Below, one piece after another: positions 1 through 11,237 of a DNA stretch of 64,000 nt; the stretch's first letter is position 1, and the number at the start of each line of letters is the position of its first letter. The notes beneath the pieces are model-generated. The model saw nothing but the letters and a program-made list of their open reading frames with translations, had not been told where the DNA came from and did not search any database. Both the position numbers and the translations under genes were made by a program. This stretch comes from Cryptomeria japonica. Its lineage: Eukaryota > Streptophyta > Pinopsida > Cupressales > Cupressaceae. The DNA is taken from assembly GCF_030272615.1 (NCBI RefSeq), contig NC_081409.1, forward strand, positions 614,528,755-614,592,754. The letters run 5' to 3'.

Positions 1-1156
1 TATTGTGAGGGTAGCATGTGATGACACTCTTTCCATACATGTGTCCATGATCCATATGCCTTGATTGTTGGTACGCCTCTGGGAGTTTTATGCTTTCGAT
101 TTAGCCTTGTATGGTGACTTGGTTTATTGCATTTGTGGTTATTGTTGTGTCTATGTCCTTTGGTTGTTAGGTGTCAACCTAGGTCTAGAGTGTGTGTGGG
201 ACCTTATGTCATCTCCTAGCATGGGGGTGGTTCCTATTTGGTTCCACATGGTTGGGTGGTTGATGCCTTCTTCCATTGGGATATTCCTCTTATTGGATGT
301 ATCATGCATTGATTCTGGATTCTTCATGTATTATTCTTCAGAAATGATTTCTATATTCTTGGAAGAGAAGACATTGTATCATAATATATTAAAAATGTAT
401 AAGAGATGATGTATCCTTGTAGAAAATATTATCATGTATTTGAAAAGGAAATTGTAATAGATCTTGATGTAGAGATTAGGGAAAGGTACTTTGATTATTG
501 CTTGATGTATCAGATGTTCATTATGCAATATGAGTTTATTAGATCTATGGGAAAGTGAAATGGAATAGTTATATGCATTTGAGTTGCATTTGTATTTATG
601 AGATGGAATTGTGTTATGTAATATTATGGAATAAATGGTGGAAAGAATAGAATGGTTGCATTGATTCTTATTTGAGTAATTAGGAGATTATTGGGGTTAA
701 ATGGTTAGATGAATTCTAAATGCTTTCTTAGAGATTATTATGTGAATGAATTGTTCATATGGGATAATGTTGTTCTAGATGCATGGGAAGTAAATGGTTA
801 GAGGTTAATATGATATGATCTTCTAGATTGTTATGTGTTATGTTAGAATGATGTCAAGTAATGACGTTAAGATACCTGAGGGAATGGATTTTTATTGTAT
901 GAGTTTATATAGAGATTGTGTTAATGATTAAATAGTCATTCCACTTGTGTAATATGATTCTATGGATATGTTCATGTTGATTTATGCATTCATATAAATT
1001 GATTAATGGTGCATTGATGAATATTGGTAGTAATGTTTCATTAATGGAATGATAGAAATAACAAAGAAGTGATAGTTACCTTAAAGAAAAAAAAATTATC
1101 TCTTTTTGTTAGTAGATTTTGGTTTATTTCTATAGGGTATTTTGGTGGGCATTACA
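1..1156 (+). repeat. 3' part of a long Gypsy-type LTR
   Basis: This stretch matches, in inverted orientation and along its whole length, the segment 29562-30793. Shared landmarks are the opening block with TGATGACACTCTTTCC, the TGTCAACCTAGGTCTA block, and the final TATTTTGGTGG..ATTACA. In both copies the similarity stops right after TTACA (1156 here, 29562 in the other copy), so this is taken as the LTR end (TG...CA type). The other copy belongs to a ~4.2-kb LTR, so the window begins inside an LTR. What follows (aagtttaacc) does not look like a primer-binding site, which suggests a 3' or solo LTR. The 114-codon open frame at 65-409 is incidental. Confidence 0.75.
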
Positions 1157-3669
1157 AAGTTTAACCTACTTAAAATAAGCTTTAAACAAAGGGAAATAGT
1201 GGCCACTAAAAAATCATATTGAATGGTATTTATTTCTATTGTCTTAAAATGCATTTTAAAACCAATGCATCTATAAAGGTAATATTAAATTTATTTCTTT
1301 TTTCTAAAATGTGTCAAATTTAAATTCTTGTAATATATTTAAAAATTTATTTTTTAAAAATTATTTAATTAATTCTTGTTTTTGGAAGTTCATATGAACT
1401 GCAATTATTTTTAAGAATTGATTATTGACATTGCATAAAATTCTAGTATTCATTTTATATTTTAAAAATAACTAATTAGAGTTTAATATTTATGATAGAT
1501 TTCTATTAGTTATATAATTAAAAAAAAGACTAAAGCTAATTTTATTTTAATTATTGTTTTATTCCATGCCTAGAAAATAATCATAAACCCTTAGAAATTT
1601 ATTCACCAATATTATTTTTCATAATATGAATAGATTTAAATATTCTTTATTTTCAATCAAATATTTAAATTGAATAAATTATTAAATTTTAAATATTTTA
1701 TATAAACTAATAATATTTTACATAACTTATCATACGATATAATTTATCAAAATAATAAGAAATAAACATTTAAATACATACTATGCATGTCATTAAAGAT
1801 ATGAATATATCTTAAAAGTTCTTTTGATAAAAAAATGAATATTATAAGTAGTCTAAAAAAACACCTACTATAATAATTTGTTAGTTAATATTTTAGGAGA
1901 TGCAAGTATATAAACTCATGGAATAAAACATCTTGGTTCCTCTTTATTCATTGTGAAAATTAAATCTATTTTAAAAAGATTAAATATGTTATGTATATTA
2001 TGAAGAAATCTAACGATTTAATATCAATAATTTTATGATGTATTTTCATTAATAAAATGTGTGCAATTTATGCATTTTAAAATTTCAAAAATATTTAAAA
2101 ATATTTTTTAGTTTAGATAATATATTTGACGATTTTAATATATAATAACCAAATTTCTAAATCATCCTTAAAATAAATTTAATTGATAACATTTTAAAAA
2201 ATTACATTAAAAAATTTAACTCCTTCTATATTATTAAAATTTAATATGATATATATTAAATTAAATCTTTCTTCTTTATTTTTTCAAATGAAATAAGAAA
2301 TTCAATTTCGTGTCTAATCCATCTAATAAATAATGATAAGTATCTTCTTTTAACTAGAACCACCACTTACATTGATTTCTCATGTATCCTAGTTTAGTAT
2401 TACTTCCATGGTCATAATGTTAATCATGTAATCATTAAAATTTTAACTCGTATATATATATTTTCAAGAATCAATAATTATTATCTTTTGTTTTGTCACA
2501 TTGAAAAGTAAGAAATATATATTTTATTTTATTTTTGAATTTAAACTGAATAAAAATTTAAAAAAATCAAATAATATCTTTTAAAACATTTAGATTTAAA
2601 TTCTTCTATACATTTAATGCATTAACAAATCTTATGTAAGAATGACGAATCTTTAAAAAAAAAATCTTATGTTTATTAATTCATTATCTATACTATTAAA
2701 ATATATTATATTCTATTTAATGTAATCATTACACTTAATAAAATATTATAAATAAATATAAAAAGATGCCAATCTTCCTATATTCAGGATGATTATGGTA
2801 CACATTTAAAAACTTACTTTAAAAATAATAATTACTACATATTTTTCCCAATATAAACATTAACTTCTCTAGCATAAGTACATTTCATTGATACCAAAGA
2901 TTTCACATATCAATAAAAAGTAATAAACAATGCATTTACCTTTTACAATACTGGACGCAACTCATTAAAAATTAAATTTGCTTCCACCATCCTTTTCAAT
3001 TTTGAAGAGAAACGAGTTGAACTATAAATCTATCAATTGCCATATTGACTAACATGTATGGTACTTTATTGGCCTACTTAAGAACATCATAAAAAACAAC
3101 TTTGAATAATTACTCTCTTATTTAGTTTGTCATTTCTATTATTTACACTAGATTCCAAGAAATAAAACAAATAAATAATGCCAAACTCAAAGTGTCACAT
3201 GTCAAGTCAAACCATCCAATAGTTAAAACTAGATTAAAATAAAATTTTACACCATAGTAAATGTTGTGAATCAAGTGTCTAGATAAGTCCAACCATCCAT
3301 TATTAAAAGTATATGAAAGTTGGATTCATTGTACAAGGTTATGATTAATTGCATGTGTTCAAATGAGTGAAAAGATGGTCTCCTCCTCTTTGGAAGTTAT
3401 ATAGCACAAATCAAAGTGCTATGCCAAATTATTTATAGTCATGCACAAGTACATATATATCTTAGAGGTTGGACTACACTTAAAAAAGGAAAGAAGTTTG
3501 GTGTTAGGTTGGGGTTTGAATTGTGAGGCAATTATCTAATCTTCAATTTTCAATTTTTTATTGTATGTCAAAGAAATAAAGATATTTTTTTATTTTAAAT
3601 ATTTCAATTTTATATGGTTCAATTGTTATCTATAAGAAATTAACTAATTGATTTCAAAAGTACACAATT
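1157..3669. other. AT-rich intergenic DNA, no gene seen
   Basis: Very AT-rich, with many A and T runs. There is no open frame of note and no recognisable repeat family. It lies between the LTR end and the minisatellite. Confidence 0.6.
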
Positions 3670-4450
3670 AATCCCATATTACTATGAGCCATTTGTAGAC
3701 CCAAAAACAAATGTCCTTCCTCAAAGGAGTATGTGTTAGTCCCATATTATTATAAGTTGAATCTATAGACCCAAAACTAAATAGTCCCTCCTCCAAGTAC
3801 ATAATAGACCCTATTATTATAAGCCATCTTAGACCCAAAAATAGATAGTCCCTCCTCCAAGAAGTATGCAATAGTCCCATATTACTATAAATCATCGGTA
3901 GACCCAAAAAGAGATAGTCCCTCCTCAAAGGAGTACGTACATATTACTATAAGTCATCTGTAGATCCAAAACCAAATAGTCCCCCTTGAAGGAGTAGCGA
4001 CCCATATTACTATAAGCCATCTATAGACCCAAAAGTAGATAGTCCCTTCACAAATGAGTATGTAGTAGTTCCATATTACTATAAGTCATCTATAGACCCA
4101 AAAATAGATAGTCCTTCCTTTAAAAAGTATGCGATAGACCCATATTACTATAAGCCATATGTAGACCCAAAAACAGATAGTCCCTCCTCAAAGGAATATG
4201 CAGTAGTCCCATATTACTATAAGTCATTTGTAGACCCAAAACCAGATAGTGTCTCCTCCAAGGAGTACGTGGTAGGTCCATATCATCTATAGACCCAAAA
4301 ACAGATAGTCCCTCCTCCAAAGAATACACAGTACACCCATATTACTATAAGCCATCTGCAGACCCAAAACTAGATAGTTCCTCGTTAATGGAGTACCCAG
4401 TAGTCTCATATTACTATAAGTCATCTGCAGACCTAAAAACAGATTATCTA
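3670..4450. repeat. Minisatellite, ~68-bp unit, about 12 copies
   Basis: About twelve degenerate head-to-tail units of roughly 60-70 bp. Each has the order CCCATATTACTATAAG..CATCTGTAGACCCAAAA..AGATAGTCCCTCCTC.AAGGAGTA. Units near 3790, 3940 and 4280 are shortened. The similar open frames on the minus strand come from the repetition and are not genes. The array lies about 1.2 kb upstream of the BAHD gene's promoter repeats. Confidence 0.9.
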
Positions 4451-5644
4451 GCATCTTAGACGATAAAGAAAAAGATCCTTACAACTTATTATATTTTTCT
4501 GTATTTATTACATCAAAGTATGAAATAAATTTGATTTGATCAAATTTATTTTCTGAAGTATTATTTATCACAACTTATTACATGTTCTCAGTGATATCTT
4601 TTTCCCTATATTTGAAGTCCCTTGTTGTTCCCCATCATGAAAGTTGATGATATCTTTGGAGCAAACTATGTTTTGGTAAGTTAATATTATTTATCAGTGA
4701 TCATTGTCATGTCGATACAATCCAAGGTCTTTTCCAGATATCAGATCTCGATCTACAGGCCCCAGAAAACCATCTTGACTTGGATCTAAAAGTCAGTGTA
4801 CAAATTAATTCTGCAAAGCTGATAAAAGAGATCTCTTGAGACACACAAACAATATACTCAGAGAAAAAGAAACACAGAGAATCCATTATTCATTCTACTG
4901 TTGTGAGACATGTAATTGCTCAGAAGATGCGGTGCAATAATTTTCTGCCTTGCAAGCATAACCTCTGCATTCACAAAGATAAGATTTTTCTCTTGGCTTA
5001 GAGGGAAGAGGCGCATGGGATTAATTAGTATAAAAATGGTAGAAGAGGGCAGACAAAACGACAGGAGTGGTTCCACATGAAAGTATAAGCCAATATGAAA
5101 ATACAGCCAACAACACACCGTCATTTATATAATTAAAAAAAATCAATGGGAGACACTGTGACAGCATCCTCCAAAGCAAGGTCTGACAGTGTTTTCTTTT
5201 CTATCCCCTGTTCTGTTAAGCTCTGGCACAAATTCCCAATGCTGCTGTTCCCTTAAAATAAAATATGAAAGCTTCTGCAGCCCCACATTCTCTCTTTTCT
5301 GCTAGACAGCCAGCTCCTACTTTCTCTATTAAGTATACAAATTTATTTGCAGTCTCTCCAGAGGGTGTCCAAGTTTCCTTTATAACAGACCTCTGGATCC
5401 TTTCCTTGCAACATTTTTCCTTGTCAAAGCTTTTGCAGAGAAACTTGTAAGAAGCTATTGAAGGAATTATCCAGCTGTATATCAGTTTCGTTCTAGTTGT
5501 TTTTCTGAGTATATCCAACTGACCCACTAAGATATTTAGTATTTCACTGTAATATCTTTTAGGGTTTCCTAATAACTGCCTTGTATTTTAGCTTTGGGAG
5601 CCTATTGTATGTTGGTGTTTGCTCCCTGAGGTTTAGCAGAAAAA
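4451..5644. other. Upstream flank of the BAHD gene
   Basis: No gene was recognised. A perfect 12-bp inverted repeat with a 3-nt spacer lies at 4524-4550 (AATAAATTTGAT / ATCAAATTTATT). Small frames on both strands at 4858-5527 show no family features and overlap each other. The stretch is less AT-biased near 5200-5640 than the DNA further upstream. Confidence 0.5.
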
Positions 5645-5732
5645 CTTTGATCCTTGAGCCTCATCTCAAAATCATACGTTGATTTTGCAGTGTTCTATTA
5701 GCCCAAATTCTGTGCTTCTAAGGTCTAGACTC

Positions 5733-5739
5733 TATATAA
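5733..5739 (+). promoter_or_regulatory. TATA-box candidate in repeat copy 1
   Basis: TATATAA in the first promoter repeat, 403 bp before the BAHD start codon. It is the most distal of three equivalent boxes. Confidence 0.35.
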
Positions 5740-5867
5740 TAAGTATAAGTTAGCTTTTGAGACTCTAGCCTAACTAGAATAAATGCTTTGATCCTTTGAG
5801 TCTCATCTCGAAATCATACCTTGCTTTTGCAGTGTTCTATTAGCCCGAATTCTGTGCTTCTAAGGTC

Positions 5868-5874
5868 TATATAA
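5868..5874 (+). promoter_or_regulatory. TATA-box candidate in repeat copy 2
   Basis: TATATAA in the second promoter repeat, 135 bp after the first box and 268 bp before the start codon. Confidence 0.4.
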
Positions 5875-6000
5875 TAAGTAGAAGTTAGCTTTTGAGACTC
5901 TAGCCTAACTAGAATAAAGGCTTTGATCCTTGAGTCTCATCTCAAAATCATACCTTGCTTTGCAGTGTTCTATTAGCCGAAATTCTGTGCTTCCAAGGTC

Positions 6001-6007
6001 TATATAA
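6001..6007 (+). promoter_or_regulatory. TATA-box candidate in repeat copy 3 (most proximal)
   Basis: TATATAA in the third promoter repeat, 133 bp after the second box and 135 bp before the ATG at 6136. Transcription starting about 30 bp downstream would give a leader of roughly 100 nt, a normal plant length, so this is the favoured core promoter. Confidence 0.5.
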
Positions 6008-6135
6008 TAAGTAGAAGTTAGCTTTTGAGGCTCTAGCCTAACTAGATAAAAAATTTCTCTAAGGTGTAGTTTGGAGTTAGCCCTAAATTAGCATTTCAAG
6101 TCTTGAAAACATCAGATTATTTGTTTGCTTTGAAG

Positions 6136-9100
6136 ATGGGTTGTGAAGGAGGACCATATGTAAGCCGAGATCTGGGTGCTAAGCTGATAGAAGTTGTGTC
6201 TGTGTATCCATTAAAATGTGGGGCTCAGGATTCCACTCTGAAACTGTCAAATTTGGACAGGAAATGTCCTATGCTTATGTATACAGTATTCTTTTACAGG
6301 CCTTCTGAGGATCTGAACCTTGGATCTGTGTTTCAGAACCTGAAGGAAGCCCTGGAGAAGACCTTGACAGTATGGTATCCTGCTGCAGGCAGGCTTAAAA
6401 TCAATGAAAATGACGGCAAACTTGATCTGCTTTGCAACAGTGCTGGTGCATTTATGGCCAAAGCTTTCACTGATTCTAAATTCTCAGAGCTTGGAGATTT
6501 GTCACAGTACAACCCTTTCTTTGAAGAGCTGGTTTACAAGCCTGCCTTTGATCCATCATTTTCCCAGATGCCTCTGATGGTTGCTCAGGTGAGTATCTCT
6601 TCTTTAAGAGCTTTTGTTTCTGCTCTCCATATTTAGGGTTTCCAGTTGCTTTTGGAATTTATTCAAGGCCTTAACAACTATCCTTTATGATATAGGTAGC
6701 TCAGTGATTTTCTGCATTAAATTGTCTGCAACGATAAGGATAAGATTAGATTAAGGTTTTCTCTTACCATAGTGCCAGATTTATTAATTAACTGTAACAT
6801 TTGTTTTTGCTTTTTCATCGTTAATTGAGCTTCTGCAGTCTGACTTAAGAGGACAGATTTTATTTTCTGCCCACTGTCAGACAAAAAGTTTTTAATTGAA
6901 GTTGCAGACAGTTGGATTCCCGGTACCTATTTGTGACTTCAGATGGTATTGTAGTAACAGTAGTTAAAAAGCCGAAACTGTTCTGTCATTACTTGCAAGA
7001 CTAGATGTACCTGCACTTCATTGTTAGGTTGTCAAGTCAAGAAAAATATCCGTGACTTCTCGGTGGAAAACTTGACCTTGCAGCTTTTTATCTGTACAAA
7101 TCAGTACAATATAACTTTAGTGTCTGCCCAATTGTGGGAACCAACTTACCATTCTAAAATCGTGAGCTTAGGTCGTGCAAATACCTTTCTCAACCTTTGT
7201 TTTCTTGAAGTTCAACGTTTATTCGATAGCCAATCCCTCAAATCCTGGGTTATTGTCAAAATACAGGCTTAATACTTCCATCTGGATATGACTTATAAAC
7301 TTCACAATTGGTCCATCTGGATATGATTTATGTTCTCGTAATCTTGGATTACTGTATGAGAAAGCTTAGAATGGACTAGAATATGTTTCTTACGTGCCAA
7401 TATTTACGTATGAGTCAAATCTGATTTACAAAGTTACAATTTATTCAGTATGACGTATAAGCTCTATAATTCATCCATCTGGATATGACTTATATTCTCA
7501 TTAATCTTGGATTAGTGTGAGAAAAATAAGAATAGACTAGAATGTGAATCAAATCTGATTTACAAATTGACAATATATTCAGAGAGAAAAACTGAGTAGG
7601 TGATGCAGTATTTCACTTAAGTCATTGTGTGCATTTGTAGTTTAATAAATGTATTTTTGATAAATTGAGGTTTAATGATATCAAATTTTTGCAATCTATA
7701 GTGATTATCACTGCTGTTTCTGAAATAGATTGTGTAGGAGTTTTTACATCCGTCTATGAAAGCGATTATCATTACTGTTTTTAAATTAGATTGTGTGAGA
7801 GCTTTTCATAACATTTCATGATCTATCATGAAGATGTTAGAGAGCTCAAGCAATAATTTTTATTTAATTGAAATTGAAAAAAACAATTTTATGATCTATC
7901 ATGAAGAGCTCAAACAATATTTTTTATTTAATTGAAATTGAAAAAAACAATTTATGGATATGAAATATTTCAAACAAAAAACCATTTATCTAGTGAAATC
8001 TGAATTGGGTTTTGATTTTCACCATGCAGCTAACCAAGTTTACGTGTGGAGGATTCTCTCTGGGCTTTGGAACCAGTCATTCTCTCTTTGATGGGCTTGG
8101 TGCAATCAATTTTCTCAAGGCATGGGCTTCAGCTGCTAATTCTACAGTCTTATTAAAACTGCCCCAGCCTCTCCATGAGCGAACTAGGCTGCTGGTTACA
8201 GAAGCATCAGGAATTCCAAGCACTGCTGAGCAAAATAGAGTAGTCCCTTTCATACACCTCAATGAACTCATAGAGCGTGGGATCAAATCTGCAGAGGAAA
8301 AATTATGGGAGTGCAATTTCAATGGAGTTAGTTGGGCCAGCCAGAGTGGCTATGCTCTAAAAACTTTCAGTGTCTCCAAGGAAACAGTGCAACGCCTGAA
8401 AACAACAACAGCAAAACAAGGTGGACCACCTAACTGCTCAGCTTTCGATGTGGTTGCTGCTCATCTTTGGAAAGTAAGTGCACTCAAATCTCTTCAAAAT
8501 CTTTTCTTAGTTTCATAAACTGTAGCCATTAAAGTAGAAAGAAAATTTAATTTCACAGATTAGTCAGTACTTTAGGGTTTGTATCTCATATTAACAAACC
8601 CTCATCCAAGTTTAACTTTAGATAATGGCAGTGTATGGTATAGACTGACTACGTAGATCATTTGGATAATACAATTTTATAGTGAACTAAGTGCATATAA
8701 TTGTACATTTGTATCAAATATTATTCAACATAATTGCTATCTGGGTCTAATATCATTTTCTACCTTTCACTGCACCTCAAACATATATTTAATAGTGCTT
8801 AAAGTTTGTAGAGATTTCTTTCATAAAATTTTGTTAGAATATTTTATATATCATATGATCTTTCATTAGAATAAGAAATGAGTCGAAGTGTTTCTTGCAT
8901 TTGATTGAGTTTAATATAATTCTATCACACTTCAAACATATGTTCACTAGTGCTTAGTGTTTGTAAAGTTTTGTTAATAAAACTGTGTTAAAATATTTTT
9001 AATGGATGTTTCTGATCAGATGTTCTCTCATATAAATGAGTTGAAATGTTTATTAATTTTTTGTTCAATTATAATTGTAAACATAAGTAGTTATTTCTCA

Positions 9101-10651
9101 TATCATTGTGTAACAACCCAAAATAAGAAATGAGTTGAAATATTTATTAATTTTTTGTTCAATTATAATTGTAAACACAAATAATTATTTCTGATATCAT
9201 TGTAAGACAATGTGAATTCATAAATTTAATAGTGTTTAGTATTTGTTAGCAAAATTTAGATAAAAACTAGATATTTAACTTTTAATATACTTGAATTGAT
9301 AATTCTTTTGAAAACTTTTTGTTCAAAGCTTTTTCTTATTTTCTGGTTTTCTGTCAATCTAATTTAAATGTATCTCAACCTTCTTTATTTCTAGCATTAG
9401 ACATAGATTTGTGCACATATTATAAATGTATAGCAATGAATACCATTTTGCTTAATTACTCTAAATGTTTATTAGGTTTTCTTATGACTATATTCAAAGC
9501 TATGCAGAATGATTGTTCCTGCGAGTTCATTCGCTTACTTTTGTCTATTTCCACTTATTAGGGTTCATTCTAATTCAGAACGTGTTTGGTCGTGTCTAAT
9601 ATAATTGCTCAGCAATATTGTTTGGTTTGCCACTATAATGCACTCAAACATTAATTTGATTGTGTAATTGATGTGATTGTGTAATTGATGTGTAGTCATA
9701 ATAAATGTGGAATGTAATGATAGGAATCTGTTGATAAAAACTTTTATCTTTTATTTTAAATTTGATGGTTACAAACATTAATTTGTGTAATTAACATTGA
9801 AGAAACATTCTAAAATGACAAGAAGGAATAGGCTGTAATGAAATAACATTTTAACAAAAACTTTTATCTTCCATCTTAAATTTGATAACCATTTACATGT
9901 AAAATATTAATATTTAATAATAAACATAACATTTATAAAATAAGTAGTACATAAGTAAACTAGTTTGAAATGTAGACTGTCTGTTTACTAAATAAATAGT
10001 TTCATAGAATAACTTTTAAGTAAACAAAAGAACTCTAAATTAATATTTATGAACATTATGTTTAGATAAATATGTTTAAGATATCTATACAAATTATATA
10101 ACCAATTTCAAAGTTATGCAGGTTTAATCAAATCTAACTATAACCCACCATGAGTGCAGGCAAGAGTTAAAGCATTGGGTTTGAGTTGTGCAACAACAGT
10201 GTGTCTGCAATTCACAGTGGATGCAAGGAGTCGCCTTGTTCCACCATTGCCTAGGGAGTTCAGTGGCAACGCCTATGTCATGGCTTCAGTCACTTGCACA
10301 GTGGAAGCTCTTGAGAAAGAAGGCCTCCACATTACAGTAGATAGGATCAGGAAGGCCAAGGATTCTGTCACAGATGAATACATAAGATACTATCTAAGAG
10401 CCCTGGATGCTCCTCAGAAAGCCCTTCCTTCCTTAAGAGAGCTCACTCTTGTCTCTGATTGGAGACGTACTCCCTTTCATGCTGTAGATTTTGGGATGGG
10501 GAAGGCATTATATGCAGCTCCATTGGCATCTCCTGTGCCCCAGTCTGCTTACTTCCTTCAGGACCCCAATGATGAGGATGGTATTCATGTTAGGTTGGGT
10601 TTACTGCCTGAACATGTAGCTGCTTTCCATTACCATTTCACTAAGAACTGA
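6136..10651 (+). CDS. BAHD-family (HXXXD-type) acyl-CoA acyltransferase, three exons
   Basis: Three exons are predicted: 6136-6588, 8030-8473 and 10160-10651. Both introns are GT-AG (gtgagt..gcag, gtaagt..gcag) and fall between codons. The product is about 462 residues, a normal BAHD length. The ATG at 6136 sits in a good context (GAAGATGGG); the frame is open a little further upstream but has no ATG there. The catalytic HXXXD motif is HSLFDG, with H168 and D172, at the start of exon 2. The N-terminal half has the usual YPAAGRL stretch of the family. The structural DFGWG motif is DFGMG here (409-413), so Met replaces Trp. BAHD enzymes are soluble cytosolic proteins that transfer acyl groups from acyl-CoA to alcohols or amines of specialised metabolism, wax or suberin. 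The substrate cannot be assigned. No stop or frameshift interrupts the exons, so the gene looks functional. It is the only host gene recognised in the window. Confidence 0.9.
6589..8029 (+). other. Intron 1 of the BAHD gene (1441 bp)
   Basis: The intron begins GTGAGT after codon 151 and ends in CACCATGCAG. It holds several short direct duplications: a CCATCTGGATATGA..TTATTCAG block near 7313 and again near 7477; a GATTATCA..AGATTGTGT block near 7700 and 7760; and a 73-bp repeat of ATGATCTATCATGAAG at 7818 and 7891. The small frame at 7021-7272 shows no coding features. Confidence 0.85.
8474..10159 (+). other. Intron 2 of the BAHD gene (1686 bp)
   Basis: The intron begins GTAAGT after the codons for HLWK and ends TGAGTGCAG. 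The splice joins HLWK to ARVKAL, which continues the family alignment. It is AT-rich and contains a direct duplication with a 94-bp offset: the GAGTTGAAAT..TTGTTCAATTATAATTG block starts at 9038 and again at 9132. Confidence 0.85.
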
Positions 10652-10985
10652 CTTTCTATGGACCACCAACTAAATGAATTATAGTTATCAGCATGTAGAT
10701 ATTATGTTCAAGTATCAGTCTCTTACATTTTCATGGTGAAATGTATACTATCACCACCTTTGAAAGCATTGTCAAGGCAACTGGTTTTTGTCTTTGTTTG
10801 GAAACTAATGTTAATTGCTCTTTCACTATTTCATCAACTATCTACTTTCAGTTGAAATGATAATCTGGTTGTAGATTTGATATCATTCTGGGTTCTGATT
10901 CTTCTGATTTATTCCACGATGGGACTTGGAATTTATAGTGAACAAGCAGCTGATATACATTTGCACAAAGAAAACTAAGGGTATT
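10652..10985 (+). other. 3' flank of the BAHD gene
   Basis: This follows the TGA at 10649-10651. No canonical AATAAA is obvious; near-matches such as AATGAA at 10673 could act as polyadenylation signals. No other gene was seen. Confidence 0.4.
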
Positions 10986-11237
10986 CACATTTATTATAGC
11001 TAAATCGATGTTCTCTAGAAAAACCACCATGAAAAAAGTAAACGAATCCACACTTGTTATAGATAAATACATGTTCTATAGAGAAACCACCATGAAAAAA
11101 CTAAACGAGTCCACATTTATTATAGCTAGATCCATGTTCTATAGAAAAACCGCCTTGATAAAACTAAACGAATCCACATTTATTATAGCTAAATCCATGT
11201 TCTATATAAAAACCACCATGAAATCGCTTATATAATA
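10986..11237 (+). repeat. 63-bp minisatellite, four copies
   Basis: Four head-to-tail units start at 10986, 11049, 11112 and 11175 with an exact 63-bp period. Each reads CACATTTATTATAGCTAAAT..ATGTTCTATAGAAAAACCACC and on to AACGAATC. Because 63 is a multiple of three, one frame stays open as a 21-residue repeat (MFYRKTTMKKLNEST...). No promoter or homologue is evident and the frame is probably not translated. Confidence 0.9.

Larger units (their letters stand above)
5645..6050 (+). repeat. Threefold ~135-bp tandem repeat upstream of the BAHD gene
   Basis: Three consecutive copies begin at 5645, 5786 and 5921, each opening with CTTTGATCC. They share CATCTCAAAATCATACCTTG, GCAGTGTTCTATTAGCC, AATTCTGTGCTTC, TATATAATAAGTA and TTTTGAGACTCTAGCCTAAC. 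Each copy has one TATATAA box, so the array multiplies a core-promoter-like segment directly in front of the gene. Confidence 0.9.

Noticed and set aside
65-409. 114-codon hydrophobic frame at the window start
   Set aside because: It lies in an LTR copy, and the homologous copy at 30.4-30.8 kb does not keep the frame.
3668-4329. Minus-strand frames with repeated RRDYLFLGL-like units
   Set aside because: Product of the 68-bp minisatellite; shortened units break the frame and nothing suggests expression.
3670-4450. CRISPR-like array of repeats and spacers
   Set aside because: The whole unit is conserved with no unique spacers, and this is plant DNA.
5216-5527. 103-codon minus frame upstream of the BAHD gene
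   Set aside because: No domain, promoter or homologue; it overlaps another small frame in the opposite direction.
6103-6135. Extension of the BAHD first exon upstream of 6136
   Set aside because: The frame is open but begins at TTG with no ATG. The ATG at 6136 has a good context and gives a normal length.
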